Under the pieces are notes generated by a model. That model was not told the DNA's origin. It did not search any database and saw only the letters and a program-made list of their open reading frames with translations. Made by a program: the position numbers and the translations under genes. A DNA stretch of 30,267 nucleotides from positions 1 to 30,267 of the forward strand of contig CAMILJ010000008.1 in NCBI GenBank assembly GCA_946222625.1, read 5' to 3'. Below, piece by piece: positions 15,843-24,542 of this stretch. Position 1 is the stretch's first letter. Each line of letters begins with the position of its first letter. Source of the DNA: an uncultured Corynebacterium sp. (GTDB lineage: Bacteria > Actinomycetota > Actinomycetes > Mycobacteriales > Mycobacteriaceae).

Positions 15843-17448
15843 TGAACCGCAGAATCCGGATGTAAATCCGGAGCAGCAGCCGGAAGACTTTGAGACGGAA
15901 TTTCACTACCCGGCCGGAAAGCTTGAAGAAGAGGTCGTACGTGATCCGCACGGCGGTTGGGCTCCGAAGGATTTCGACTCTGAAGACTTTAACTATGAAT
16001 TCGACGAGTCTGAATTCAGTGAGGCCGATTTTGGTGAGGATGAGACCGGTTTCGACGATGAGACTCCGCTGAGCGAGGAAGAATGGGAAGCCCTATCCCA
16101 CGCCTTTGGTGTCGGTGAGGATCATACGAAGGAAAACCTTTGCACGGTGGCCGTGGTGGGCCGCCCGAACGTGGGCAAGTCTTCCCTGGTGAATCGCTTC
16201 CTTGGACGCCGCGAAGCTGTTGTAGAGGACCACCCGGGCGTGACCCGTGACCGCGTGTCCTATGTAGCGGAATGGAATGGCCAGCGCTTCTTTGTTCAGG
16301 ACACCGGCGGCTGGGACCCGAACGTCAAGGGCATCCATGCCGCCATCGCTCGCCAGGCAGAACAGGCGATGGAGACCGCCGACGTCATCGTTTTCGTGGT
16401 GGACACCAAGGTGGGCATCACTGAGACCGATGCGGTTATGGCCCGCAAACTGCAGCGCTCCGAGGTTCCAGTCATCCTGGTATCCAACAAGTTTGATTCG
16501 GAAACCATGTATGCGGATATGGCCGAGTTCTATGCGCTTGGTTTGGGCGATCCGTGGCCGGTATCCGCTCAGCATGGTCGGGGCGGTGCCGACGTCCTCG
16601 ATGAGATTCTCCGTTTGTTCCCTGAGGAACCGCGTCATTCCTCGATTACTTCCGGTCCTCGCCGCGTGGCGTTGGTGGGCAAGCCGAACGTGGGTAAGTC
16701 CTCCTTGCTGAACAAGCTGACGGCGGAGGAGCGCTCCGTGGTGGACAATGCCGCAGGCACCACGGTCGACCCAGTTGATTCCCTGGTGCAGCTGGACCAG
16801 CGTTTGTGGAAGTTCATTGATACCGCAGGTCTGCGCAAGAAGGTCAAAAACGCGCAGGGTCATGAATACTATGCTTCCTTGCGCACGCGCGGCGTGATCG
16901 ATGCGGCCGAGGTGTGCATCATGCTTATCGACGCTTCCCAAGAAGTCTCGGAGCAAGACCAACGCGTCCTCAACATGATTCTGGAGGCCGGAAAGGCCTT
17001 GGTTATTGCCTTCAACAAGTGGGACCTTGTGGATGAGGATCGCCGCTACTACCTCGAGCGGGAAATTGATGAGAACCTGCGCCACCTGCCGTGGGTGACC
17101 CGCGTGAATATCTCTGCTGAGACTGGGCGCGCCCTGCAAAAGCTAGAGCCTGCCATGATCGAGGCTCTAGAAAGCTGGGATCAGCGCGTATCCACCGGTC
17201 AGCTCAACAATTGGATGCGTGATGCGATTGCCGCGAACCCACCGCCGATGAATAATAACCGCCTGCCGCGAGTGCTCTTTGCCACTCAGGCGTCGACGCA
17301 ACCACCGACGATCGTGCTGTTTACAACCGGCTTCTTGGACGCTGGCTATCGTCGCTACCTAGAGCGCAAATTCCGTGAGCGCTTCGGTTTCCACGGCTCG
17401 CCCGTGCGCATCGCGGTGCGCGTGCGCGAGCGCCGCCAACGCCGATAA
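15835..17448 (+). CDS. der: Ribosome biogenesis GTPase Der (EngA)
   Basis: An essential double GTPase for 50S assembly. The two G domains have P-loops GRPNVGKS (residues 109-116) and GKPNVGKS (282-289), each with DTGG/DTAG (G3) and NKFD/NKWD (G4) motifs. A C-terminal KH-like domain ends in basic RERRQRR. The protein has an acidic N-terminal extension of about 100 residues, rich in Asp, Glu and Phe. ATG 15835 is fixed by a near-perfect AAAGGAGG site at 15821-15828, giving 537 aa. The open frame extends to 15775 but lacks such a site. The next gene converges from the other strand, with a small CCGCTAGCGG palindrome (17451-17460) between them. Confidence 0.95.
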   Translation: MTNEPQNPDVNPEQQPEDFETEFHYPAGKLEEEVVRDPHGGWAPKDFDSEDFNYEFDESEFSEADFGEDETGFDDETPLSEEEWEALSHAFGVGEDHTKENLCTVAVVGRPNVGKSSLVNRFLGRREAVVEDHPGVTRDRVSYVAEWNGQRFFVQDTGGWDPNVKGIHAAIARQAEQAMETADVIVFVVDTKVGITETDAVMARKLQRSEVPVILVSNKFDSETMYADMAEFYALGLGDPWPVSAQHGRGGADVLDEILRLFPEEPRHSSITSGPRRVALVGKPNVGKSSLLNKLTAEERSVVDNAAGTTVDPVDSLVQLDQRLWKFIDTAGLRKKVKNAQGHEYYASLRTRGVIDAAEVCIMLIDASQEVSEQDQRVLNMILEAGKALVIAFNKWDLVDEDRRYYLEREIDENLRHLPWVTRVNISAETGRALQKLEPAMIEALESWDQRVSTGQLNNWMRDAIAANPPPMNNNRLPRVLFATQASTQPPTIVLFTTGFLDAGYRRYLERKFRERFGFHGSPVRIAVRVRERRQRR

Positions 17449-17486
17449 CTCCGCTAGCGGGCTGAAGGCGGGACCACGGAGAAGCC

Positions 17487-18092
17487 TCAAATCCACCCGT
17501 TTGCTTCGGCTCGTCGTGCAGCCTCGAAGCGATTTCCAGCCCGCGTCTTCGCCATGATGGCGGAGACGTGGTTGCGCACGGTCCCGCCGCTGAGGTGAAG
17601 CTGCGAAGCGATGTCAGCTGAGCCGAGCCCACGGACTAACAGGCGGCATACCTCGATTTCTCGTTCGCTCAGTGGGTTGTCGGGGGCGAAGAGAATGTCC
17701 TGAGCAAGCTGCGGATCGATAACGCGCAAACCCGAATGGACACGGCGGATGGCATCAGCGAGTTCGTCGGGAGGGGTGTCTTTGACGAGGAAGCCATCTA
17801 TACCTGCTTCGAGAGCGCGTTTGACGTAACCGGACCGCCCAAATGTGGTGACGATAAGGCTACGGCAGTCAGTGCCGGCGATACTCTTGGCTGCATCGAT
17901 GCCGTTCATCCCGGGCATCTCAATATCGAGTAAAGCCACGTCAACGCTGTGCTTTGCGACGAGCTCCGCGACCTCTGTCCCAGAGCCACAGCCTGCAACG
18001 ACTTCAATGTCCGGCTCGGTATTAAGGAGCGCGGTAAGCGCGCCGCGAACTAGGGACTGGTCCTCAGCAATGAGCACCCGGATGGCGTTCAT
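17487..18092 (-). CDS. NarL/LuxR-family response regulator
   Basis: A 201-aa DNA-binding response regulator. The receiver domain (~1-120) has the acidic pair Glu10-Asp11, the phospho-acceptor Asp56 in LLDIEMPG and the conserved Lys in VKDTPP (~107). The C-terminal LuxR-type helix-turn-helix (~140-195, LSEREIEVCRLLVRGLGSADIA) binds DNA. ATG 18092 overlaps the kinase stop (TGATG), so I discard a TTG one codon earlier. It is the last gene of the ABC exporter-kinase-regulator operon and its probable target is that operon's own promoter near 21000. The family includes DesR, LiaR and YvfU-type regulators. The stimulus cannot be read from the sequence. Confidence 0.92.
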   Translation of the reverse strand: MNAIRVLIAEDQSLVRGALTALLNTEPDIEVVAGCGSGTEVAELVAKHSVDVALLDIEMPGMNGIDAAKSIAGTDCRSLIVTTFGRSGYVKRALEAGIDGFLVKDTPPDELADAIRRVHSGLRVIDPQLAQDILFAPDNPLSEREIEVCRLLVRGLGSADIASQLHLSGGTVRNHVSAIMAKTRAGNRFEAARRAEANGWI

Positions 18093-19204
18093 CAAAGCTG
18101 CTTAACCTCCTGTGTATCAGGGCCTTTGAGCATCACGCAGACCGTGGTCAAACCGTCTGCACGCTCGATTGTGACCTCACCGCCGGCGGCTTCCGCCCGG
18201 CGGCGAAGACCTGCGAGGCCCGTAAGGCCGGAGGCAAGTGCACGCGAAGCGTCTTCTGTGAAGCCGTTTCCGTTGTCCGTAACTTTGAGGGAGTTCTCTG
18301 TGAGTAGTACCCAACATTCGGTAGCCCCAGAATGCCGCACGATGTTGGTGCTGAGCTCCCGCAACGCCCAAGAGAACAGATCTTCATGAGACTGTGGGTG
18401 CGTGAGGGTATTTGGAAGGTGAGTTTGTATTCCGGCGGTTTCGAGGATCCGGCGCGCAGCGTGAATCTCGCCGGCAAAGGTGGGGTTCTTCATGCGAGTA
18501 ACAGTCGAGCGGACTTCGGCGAGTGACATCCTTGACAGGGCGCTAATCTCCTCGAGCTCGGCAGCTGCCTTGGCGGGCTCGTGTTCGATGAGCCGACGGG
18601 CTACTTCAGATTTGAGGTTGATAGCAGTAAGCGTGTGACCGAGAAGGTCATGGATATCGGAGGCAATATCCTCGCGTTGATGCGCCAGATCCAAATCGTG
18701 GCGAAGAGCTGTCTCAGTGTCCTCGCGCTGGGACAACGCTCCAAGGACCAAGATGAGCAGCGGCCAGCCGAAGAGGATGATGGCGAGGTCCATAAAGCGA
18801 GGATTCTCGTAGATCCATGCGGGGATACCAGCAAGTATTCCGGTGAGCATAATAACCGCCGCGGCAGTTTTAAACGGTTGCGTATAGGCTACGAGCGCTC
18901 CGAGATATGGGACGAAGGCGACAGCCCAGGCACCATATCCAGGAATCGATGCAAGGGCGAGTAGTGCGAGGATAACCCACCGAAGGGTGACGCGTTGACC
19001 CAAGGTCCAGCCGCGCGGAAAGAAGTCGACTGAACCAAAGGAGAGAAAGTAGGCCACACAGAAAAGCGCAGTGATGGCCACAGCCCAGGTCCGCTGAGCA
19101 GGCGTATAAGTGGGGAGGAACAAAACTTGGAGAAGGACAAGCAGGAGAAAGACCAGCCAAATAGCAGCGAAAGCGGCATCGCGAACCTTGAAGTTAATCA
19201 TCAT
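18092..19204 (-). CDS. Sensor histidine kinase (HisKA_3 type)
   Basis: A membrane histidine kinase of 370 aa from ATG 19204 (an open frame to 19264 exists, but ATG 19204/19201 overlaps the permease stop). Five to six hydrophobic helices cover residues ~10-158 with very short loops, so the sensor is intramembrane with almost no extracellular domain. The HisKA_3 phosphorylation site is His185 in DIASDIHDLLGH. The ATPase domain carries the N box (LRELSTNIVRHS) and G box (VTDNGNGF, GLAGLRRRAEAAGG). Such kinases, like DesK and LiaS, usually sense membrane state or the attached transporter. Overlaps with both neighbours imply stoichiometric expression. Confidence 0.92.
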   Translation of the reverse strand: MMINFKVRDAAFAAIWLVFLLLVLLQVLFLPTYTPAQRTWAVAITALFCVAYFLSFGSVDFFPRGWTLGQRVTLRWVILALLALASIPGYGAWAVAFVPYLGALVAYTQPFKTAAAVIMLTGILAGIPAWIYENPRFMDLAIILFGWPLLILVLGALSQREDTETALRHDLDLAHQREDIASDIHDLLGHTLTAINLKSEVARRLIEHEPAKAAAELEEISALSRMSLAEVRSTVTRMKNPTFAGEIHAARRILETAGIQTHLPNTLTHPQSHEDLFSWALRELSTNIVRHSGATECWVLLTENSLKVTDNGNGFTEDASRALASGLTGLAGLRRRAEAAGGEVTIERADGLTTVCVMLKGPDTQEVKQL

Positions 19205-19998
19205 GCTCGGTTCTTGTCGCGCTTGTGAAGAATCAGACACAACCCGACGAAAACCATTGTCCATACAGCGATATTAACCCATGCGTACCATAGCGGGTCT
19301 TCAATAAAGAGTCGCTCGCTATTGGTCATTTGGGCGCCTTCAGACAAAGGCCCACGAGAAAGAGTCTGTGCGCCGTACATCGGAGTGAATCGTCCGACCC
19401 CGAGTAGCGATTCCTTTAGCGGCATGAAGACATTTCCGGCGAAGGCGAGAATGACGATAGTGGATGTCGTGATAGAGACGGTGTTTTCTGAGGGAAAGAG
19501 CATGGCACAGGCCATGCCGTAGAAGCCGAAGGGGATAGCGCAGGCGACGGTAGCAAGGAATGCCAATGCCCACTGGGTCGGCTGCATGCTTGCTGTGGTG
19601 AGTGCACCAGCAATGAAGACAGCAGCGATCGGTAGGATTGCGCGGACCGCGATATTGAGAAAATTGGAAATCCCCAGCTGGGAAGAGCGCAGGGGAGTGA
19701 GCGCCAATTGCCGGCCCCACCCTGCACGGTTTTCTGCAACCATGGAGCCGGCAGCACCGACAGCACCTGTAGCACCGGCATAGAGCGCCATGCCGATCAT
19801 CACCATGGCAGCAACATTTCCGCCGTTAAACTCGACTTGCCCGTATTCTTGCATGGCGCCGAAGAGAATATAGAAGATGATTGGAAGACCAACGCTGAAA
19901 AAGAGCGTGGGCAGATCGCGACGTAGCCGCTTAAGGTCGTGGGCAGCGTAGTTCAGGGTGGTGCGAAGAGTAGGTTGCGCAGCGGTGTGGGGGCTCAT
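19201..19998 (-). CDS. ABC-2 type transporter permease
   Basis: A 265-aa membrane component of an ABC exporter with about six predicted helices: PTLFFSVGLPIIFYILFGAM (~30-49), VAAMVMIGMALYAGATGAVG, AVRAILPIAAVFIAGALTTA, WALAFLATVACAIPFGFYGM, TSTIVILAFAGNVFMPL, and a C-terminal helix (~240-257) ending in a basic tail. The cytoplasmic loop between helices 2 and 3 (ENRAGWGRQLALTPL) is the typical contact region for the ATPase. AAGGAG lies seven bases before ATG 19998. It pairs with the ATPase encoded 11 bp upstream in the operon. The substrate is unknown. Related operons export antibiotics, peptides or lipids. Confidence 0.9.
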   Translation of the reverse strand: MSPHTAAQPTLRTTLNYAAHDLKRLRRDLPTLFFSVGLPIIFYILFGAMQEYGQVEFNGGNVAAMVMIGMALYAGATGAVGAAGSMVAENRAGWGRQLALTPLRSSQLGISNFLNIAVRAILPIAAVFIAGALTTASMQPTQWALAFLATVACAIPFGFYGMACAMLFPSENTVSITTSTIVILAFAGNVFMPLKESLLGVGRFTPMYGAQTLSRGPLSEGAQMTNSERLFIEDPLWYAWVNIAVWTMVFVGLCLILHKRDKNRA

Positions 19999-20009
19999 GT
20001 GAATTCTCC

Positions 20010-20948
20010 TTATCGAGTGGTGTGACCGGAAGTAGCGTTAGAGAGCTCGAGGAAGGAATCCTCCAGGCTGTGTCCTGTGATAGTGATATCGCGAGCAGTG
20101 GTTTCGTTAAGCAGGTAGCGTGCTACCGCATCAGAGTCTCGAGCAGTGATAATCAGCCCCATGTCTGTTTGCTCTTGGTGGACAACTCCGGGAAGCGGGT
20201 TGACCATTAGAAAATGTGGCACCTCGCCGGGAAAGGCGGCCCGGACGATGCGGGTGGAGTTGGAGTTGCGGATCTCTTCTGTCGAGCCATCGGCTTGAAT
20301 GTGGCCCTCGTTGAGCATGATGATGCGCTGGGCAAAGGTCTCGGCTTCTTCAAGGTAATGAGTAGTCAGCACGATGGTTCGGCCGGCATCCGCCTCTTCG
20401 CGCATAGCCTCCCAGAAGTGATGCCGGGCACCGGCGTCCATGCCAGTAGTTGGCTCGTCGAGAAGCAGCAATTCCGGATCTCCTAAGAGGGCCAGCCCGA
20501 AGCGAAGGCGTTGTTGCTCACCACCGGAGCATTTGCTTACGCGGCGCGACAGGATATCTCCTAGATTTGCGCGCTCGATGATGTCGTCAAACGCACGGTG
20601 AGATGGGAAGGCCGCGCCGAGGAGCTCAAGGGTTTCCTTGACGGTGATGTTAGGAAGAAGCCCGCCGGACTGCATGACAGCTCCTATGCGCCCGCTTTTT
20701 ATAGCGCTCTGTGGGCTTTCTCCGAGAACCTGGATAGTGCCGGAAGTCGGTGTTGTCAGGCCCAGGATGAGATCAATAAGTGTCGTTTTCCCGGCGCCAT
20801 TCGTTCCCAATAGGCCAACGATTTCGCCCCGATGAATGGTAAGGGAGACGTCGTGAAGCGCGTGCACAGGATTGGGCGAGGAGGCATTAAAAACCTTGCT
20901 GACACCATTGACGTCAATGACCGGTGGGAGAGTGCGTGTTGTGCTCAT
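20010..20948 (-). CDS. ABC transporter ATP-binding protein
   Basis: The ATPase subunit (312 aa) of the exporter. Walker A is GTNGAGKT (residues 48-55), the Q-loop AVMQSGG (~91-97), the signature CSGGEQQRL (~140), Walker B ELLLLDEPTTGMD (~161-173) and the H-loop LTTHYLEEAE (~197). A C-terminal extension of about 90 residues follows the ATPase core, as in DrrA/CcmA-type exporters. It is the first gene of the ATPase-permease-kinase-regulator operon. ATG 20948 has only a weak RBS (GTGAAG). An 88-bp gap upstream contains a perfect inverted repeat at 21006-21021. Confidence 0.93.
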   Translation of the reverse strand: MSTTRTLPPVIDVNGVSKVFNASSPNPVHALHDVSLTIHRGEIVGLLGTNGAGKTTLIDLILGLTTPTSGTIQVLGESPQSAIKSGRIGAVMQSGGLLPNITVKETLELLGAAFPSHRAFDDIIERANLGDILSRRVSKCSGGEQQRLRFGLALLGDPELLLLDEPTTGMDAGARHHFWEAMREEADAGRTIVLTTHYLEEAETFAQRIIMLNEGHIQADGSTEEIRNSNSTRIVRAAFPGEVPHFLMVNPLPGVVHQEQTDMGLIITARDSDAVARYLLNETTARDITITGHSLEDSFLELSNATSGHTTR

Positions 20949-20988
20949 ATCTTCACGCTATGGTGGGGAGATATGTGCAGCGTAGACG

Positions 20989-21021
20989 TGGTGTCACCAA
21001 TCAGGCATGACAGTTGTCATG
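20989..21021 (-). promoter_or_regulatory. Inverted-repeat operator region of the ABC/two-component operon
   Basis: CATGACA-GT-TGTCATG at 21006-21021 is a perfect inverted repeat with 7-bp arms and a 2-bp centre. A second palindrome, TGGTG-T-CACCA, occupies 20989-20999. Both lie in the 88-bp gap upstream of the ATPase gene (ATG at 20948). A spacing of about 60 bp from the start codon suits a site at or just upstream of the -35, typical for activation by a NarL-family regulator. No clear -10/-35 pair is visible, which fits an activator-dependent promoter. That the regulator at 17487-18092 binds here is inference. Confidence 0.6.
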
Positions 21022-21036
21022 GTTGGGGCGGGCTGG

Positions 21037-21879
21037 CTACTCGCCAGCGCGGGCCAATAAGAACGCATCCGTCCGATAAGGAATGCGAAGGACTTGGCCG
21101 GGGCGAAAGCCCATGTGTTCGTAGAGGTACCAGTCGAGGTTATGCGTCATGCGTTCATGAATCTTCTGGCCATTGCGAAGCCAATATGAGCGAGTATGCA
21201 TGAGAGCATGAAGGTCTTCGGGACTCAGCTCGTGTTCCCACGTCAAGCGGAGCTCTTGGCGAAGCGTCCATGGATCACAAAAGGCGGGATAGAAACCGGG
21301 GCGGTGGACATCTCCGGAATGCATGATGCGGGAAAGACGCAGGACCCACGGGTCCGCATTGACGTCCAGAGTGTTCCATACCAAGAGGACTTTTCCGTTG
21401 GGTCGGAGGACCCGGTCAAACTCTGCACAGGCTCGTTGGACGTCAACCCAATGCCAAGTCTGCGCGCAGGTGAGGGCGTCGAGGGAGGCGTCGGCAAGCG
21501 CGGTGTCCTCGGCAGTTGCACGCCAGCACGGCACCCCGAGGCGGTGCAGGACTCGGGTCATGTCAGGGGATGGATCGCTGGCGTAGACAACGGGGTTGGT
21601 TAGTGATTCAGTGAGCTTGCCGGTGCCTGCGCCAACATCGAGGACAGTCCGCGCGGAGGCAATGAGCCGTGATACTTCCTGCGGATAGCCAGGACGCACG
21701 TCATGATAAGCGTCGGCACCGTGGCTGAATGATTGGGCGGAACGAAGACGCTGCTGAACTGTGCTGAAGCTCGGTGCCTCTTTCCCCGAAGCCGGGCGAT
21801 AGCTGGGGTAGTGCTCGGGGACCGGGAAAGGGGATGAGGCGCTGGCGGAATCAGTTGATTCGGAAGGAGTTGGGCTCAT
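21037..21879 (-). CDS. Class I SAM-dependent methyltransferase, unknown substrate
   Basis: A 280-aa methyltransferase. A Ser/Pro-rich disordered N-terminus (~1-40) leads into the Rossmann core with motif I VLDVGAGTGKL (~79-89), the acidic ribose-binding position in YASDPSPDM (~101), and CAQTWHWVDV followed by FDRVLRPNGKVLLVW, typical of Methyltransf_11/UbiE-like enzymes. The C-terminal part (~190-280) is helical and ends FLLARAGE. It resembles the small-molecule methyltransferases often annotated only as 'class I SAM-dependent'. TTAGGAGC lies five bases before ATG 21879. It reads in the same direction as the ABC operon but is separated from it by the operator region, and diverges from the esterase gene. 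Confidence 0.88.
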   Translation of the reverse strand: MSPTPSESTDSASASSPFPVPEHYPSYRPASGKEAPSFSTVQQRLRSAQSFSHGADAYHDVRPGYPQEVSRLIASARTVLDVGAGTGKLTESLTNPVVYASDPSPDMTRVLHRLGVPCWRATAEDTALADASLDALTCAQTWHWVDVQRACAEFDRVLRPNGKVLLVWNTLDVNADPWVLRLSRIMHSGDVHRPGFYPAFCDPWTLRQELRLTWEHELSPEDLHALMHTRSYWLRNGQKIHERMTHNLDWYLYEHMGFRPGQVLRIPYRTDAFLLARAGE

Positions 21880-21980
21880 GATGCTCCTAAATCTACCGTG
21901 GCGCTGCAGGTTCGTGGATGTCGATGGGATGTTTTAAGGTGGACGAGGATATTTTCCCGAGGGCGAGCGTGGCGAGGCAA

Positions 21981-22973
21981 ATGATGAGTGAAGATTCCGC
22001 AGCATGGCTGCGGTGTGCGCGCACGCTTACTGGGATCATCTCAACCGCAGCTTGCGTCATGGCGCTGGTCTCGTGCAGCTCGCCTGAAGAAGACACGACT
22101 ACTTCTCCATCGACAGCAGAGTGGACAAGTGACCTCGGTTTTCCCGTCGCCCCTATGCTTGTTGGTCCCGACCCCGGGCACACGAAAAAAATGAAGTTGG
22201 CCTCCGGACGTAGTTTTCTCCTTCATGTGCCCGAAAACTACACTGCAGATCGCTCTTGGCCAGTCCTGTTGTCTTTCCACGGATACACAGATTCTCCGGA
22301 AAACATGGAGCAATACAGTCAGTTTGATGCGGCTGACGCCATAGTCGCCTACCCTGCAGGGGAAAATGCGGCGTGGGCTCCGGCACCTTACGCTGCTACT
22401 AGCGCGGAAGAGGACCTAGAGTTCGTGCGAGCAATCGTGGACAGCCTGCGCGCGACTTATGAGGTAGACGATAACGCTATCTTCGCCGCGGGCCTGTCCA
22501 ATGGAGGAGGATTCGCGGCATTCTTAGCCTGTCGTATGCCGGGGACGTTTCGTTCGGTAGCTACTGTTTCGGCGGCGTATTACGAGGGCATCCATACGGA
22601 TTGCTCAGAAAAGCCTGTTGGCCGTTTGGATATTCACGGTACAAAAGACCCCGTAGTTAACTATGAGGGCGGAGTGCGGCACGATACTGCTTATACTTCG
22701 GTTGCAGAAGTGCTTGGGCAGCATCAGCGTCGTAACAAATGCCGCGGCGATGTCGTGTCTGTACGTCTTACAAACGGTGCCACTAGAGAGACATGGACAG
22801 CCTGCCAAGCACCGCTTCAGCACATTCGCATTGAAGGCGGATCCCACGTATGGCCTGGTGGAAACAACGCTACGAAGATCGAGGTAGGTAAAGGTTTCGC
22901 CACCGACGCGGTTCTGGACTTCTTCGGTATCCCCGGCCGGCCTGCAGACACTGAGGAACACGGAGTGGCCTAG
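21981..22973 (+). CDS. Lipoprotein esterase, LpqC / PHB-depolymerase family
   Basis: A secreted alpha/beta hydrolase anchored as a lipoprotein. With ATG 21981 as start (330 aa) the signal peptide ends in LVSC, so Cys32 would be lipidated. The longer open frame to 21918 would put an unlikely charged stretch before the signal. The oxyanion region is LLSFHGYTDSP (~96-106). Ser173 in GLSNGG is the nucleophile, Asp223 in HGTKDP the acid and His289 in GGSHVWPGG the base. The layout matches the esterase family that includes PHB depolymerases, feruloyl esterases and mycobacterial LpqC. The natural substrate is unknown, and cell-envelope or host ester bonds are possible. The gene converges with the DNA methyltransferase, 18 bp between stops. 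Confidence 0.88.
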   Translation: MMSEDSAAWLRCARTLTGIISTAACVMALVSCSSPEEDTTTSPSTAEWTSDLGFPVAPMLVGPDPGHTKKMKLASGRSFLLHVPENYTADRSWPVLLSFHGYTDSPENMEQYSQFDAADAIVAYPAGENAAWAPAPYAATSAEEDLEFVRAIVDSLRATYEVDDNAIFAAGLSNGGGFAAFLACRMPGTFRSVATVSAAYYEGIHTDCSEKPVGRLDIHGTKDPVVNYEGGVRHDTAYTSVAEVLGQHQRRNKCRGDVVSVRLTNGATRETWTACQAPLQHIRIEGGSHVWPGGNNATKIEVGKGFATDAVLDFFGIPGRPADTEEHGVA

Positions 22974-22991
22974 GGCTGATTCTTTCGGGGA

Positions 22992-24290
22992 CTACTCGCT
23001 CAGCGTGTAGTGATTAAAGGGGATGTTAAGGGAGCGAACTCGCGCTAAGCAGATGTCAGCCACCGTTTCAAACCCAGCTTGGTGCGCGGCACTGGCGGTT
23101 TCCGTGGGGGCCGGAATTTGCACGAGGTGAAAGGAGCGTTGGCCGCCATCCTCGCGATTGAGCTCGACAACGGCCTGCGCGGTGGTGCCAGAGCCAGCAA
23201 AAAAGTCAAGGACTACCGCGTTTGAGCCGCCGGCGATTGCGATGAGGTGCTTGATAAGCCGCACAGGTTTGGGGAAATCGAATACGCCCTTAACGCCGAG
23301 TGCCTCTTCAGCGTCACGTCGGCCTGTACGGGTTACACCGAATCGTTCCCCATCCAGAATGGAGCGTGGGCGTGCACCCTTCTTTTCATAGTTTTTGGTG
23401 TAGACGAAGCCGCGTCTGAAAACCAAGTCGTCATAGTGCCTATCAACTTTGTCCTGCCCCCAACGCCAGCGCGCCACCTTCGACTTCCCGTCGGGTTGAT
23501 GAGGCCAGTATTTATCACCATTCGGACCGATGATGGGAAAGTCGAGGCTTGGTAGGTAACCCAAGGTCTTGGAGTCTAAGCGAACGAGGGAGTAGTTGCC
23601 CTTCTCATCGCGATGGTTGTAGCGGGTCGATGTCTGCGCCTCTAGATCAACATTGAATCCAGAGTTTTCCGGAGATTTGGCGTAACAAAGGACATATTCG
23701 TGCTCTTGGACGGCATATTTCGAATCATTTTTTCCGGTCCCGCCCTTTTTCCAAATGAGCTGACTGGCAAAGCAATCCTCGCCGAAAACTTCGTTGAGGA
23801 GGAGACGTAAATGGGCACATTCTGATTCGCCGATCGAAACCACGATGAATCCGGTGTCTGCGAGTACTTCACGTGCAAGGATCAATCTCGGAAGCATCAT
23901 GGAAAGCCATTCAGCATGCCATTGACCAAAGTGCTCTGACCGCATTTCCCGCCGCTGGCGGAAGTTGTCCCGATAAACAAAATCCTTGCCGGTGTTATAT
24001 GGCGGGTCGATATAGATGACGTCCGCCTTCATACCACGGGCAACAAAGTTCTTGAGCGCGGCTAGATTATCGGCAACGGTGACTGAATTGGTGGTGGAGC
24101 CCGAGCCGCTGATCAATGTTTGCCTCCCCGTAGCTTGAGAGGCTGCAAGCGCAGCGGCAGCATTCTTTCCTGGCCACACTAAACCAAAGGCTGAGTCATC
24201 GCTTGCGGGTACTTCTAATCCACGAGAGGGAGTCGAAGAATTAGGTTGTGTAGCGGGTGGGGGAGTTGGCTCAGAATGAGGGGAAGGCAT
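22992..24290 (-). CDS. Orphan type III-like (beta-class) site-specific DNA methyltransferase
   Basis: A 432-aa amino-methyltransferase with motif IV first (IDPPYNTG, residues 94-101) and the SAM-binding motif I late (FFAGSGT, 363-369), the circular order of beta-class enzymes such as type III Mod subunits. DPPY implies N6-adenine (or N4-cytosine) methylation. The preceding NLAALKNF and the following FVYRDNF, WLSMMLPRLILAREVL and FHLVQIP are typical of Mod proteins. The target recognition region would be ~180-350. It is shorter than most Mod subunits and begins with a Pro/Ser/Thr-rich tail. No res helicase-nuclease gene is adjacent, so it may be a solitary, epigenetic or anti-restriction enzyme. 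ATG 24290 has no strong RBS. A later start within the low-complexity N-terminus is possible. Confidence 0.87.
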   Translation of the reverse strand: MPSPHSEPTPPPATQPNSSTPSRGLEVPASDDSAFGLVWPGKNAAAALAASQATGRQTLISGSGSTTNSVTVADNLAALKNFVARGMKADVIYIDPPYNTGKDFVYRDNFRQRREMRSEHFGQWHAEWLSMMLPRLILAREVLADTGFIVVSIGESECAHLRLLLNEVFGEDCFASQLIWKKGGTGKNDSKYAVQEHEYVLCYAKSPENSGFNVDLEAQTSTRYNHRDEKGNYSLVRLDSKTLGYLPSLDFPIIGPNGDKYWPHQPDGKSKVARWRWGQDKVDRHYDDLVFRRGFVYTKNYEKKGARPRSILDGERFGVTRTGRRDAEEALGVKGVFDFPKPVRLIKHLIAIAGGSNAVVLDFFAGSGTTAQAVVELNREDGGQRSFHLVQIPAPTETASAAHQAGFETVADICLARVRSLNIPFNHYTLSE

Positions 24291-24486
24291 CGTAGGCAGG
24301 TTTGTTCTTTGGCTATAGATAAAAGAATGAAGGTGCGTACGTCAATTATTGCGCAAAGAACCAAGAACGGAGCGCAGGGCCAGAAGTGTGTCCTCGGGTA
24401 CAAAGCGATGTCAATAAAGGAGTCATTACTTTTACCAAGTTGTTGAACGAAGAGGGGTAGGTGGAGGGGGTAGGCGGATGGGCTGA

Positions 24487-24504
24487 CTCTGAGAATTCTT
24501 AGAG
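24487..24504. repeat. Near-perfect 18-bp palindrome centred on GAATTC
   Basis: CTCT-G-AGAATTCT-T-AGAG is self-complementary except for one G/T pair on each side. It has no loop, so it resembles a protein-binding operator more than a terminator. Confidence 0.55.
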
Positions 24505-24517
24505 TGCTGCACCGCGT

Positions 24518-24542
24518 CGCTTGTCACCTGCCCTGACAAGCG
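24518..24542. repeat. Perfect 9-bp stem-loop
   Basis: CGCTTGTCA (24518-24526) and TGACAAGCG (24534-24542) are perfect complements around the 7-nt loop CCTGCCC. No T-tract follows, so it is not a standard terminator. It lies 14 bp from the palindrome at 24487-24504. Confidence 0.6.

Noticed and set aside
16093..17139. Long minus-strand open frame (348 codons) antisense to der
   Set aside because: It is a shadow of the highly biased GC codon usage of der; both GTPase domains are clearly on the plus strand.
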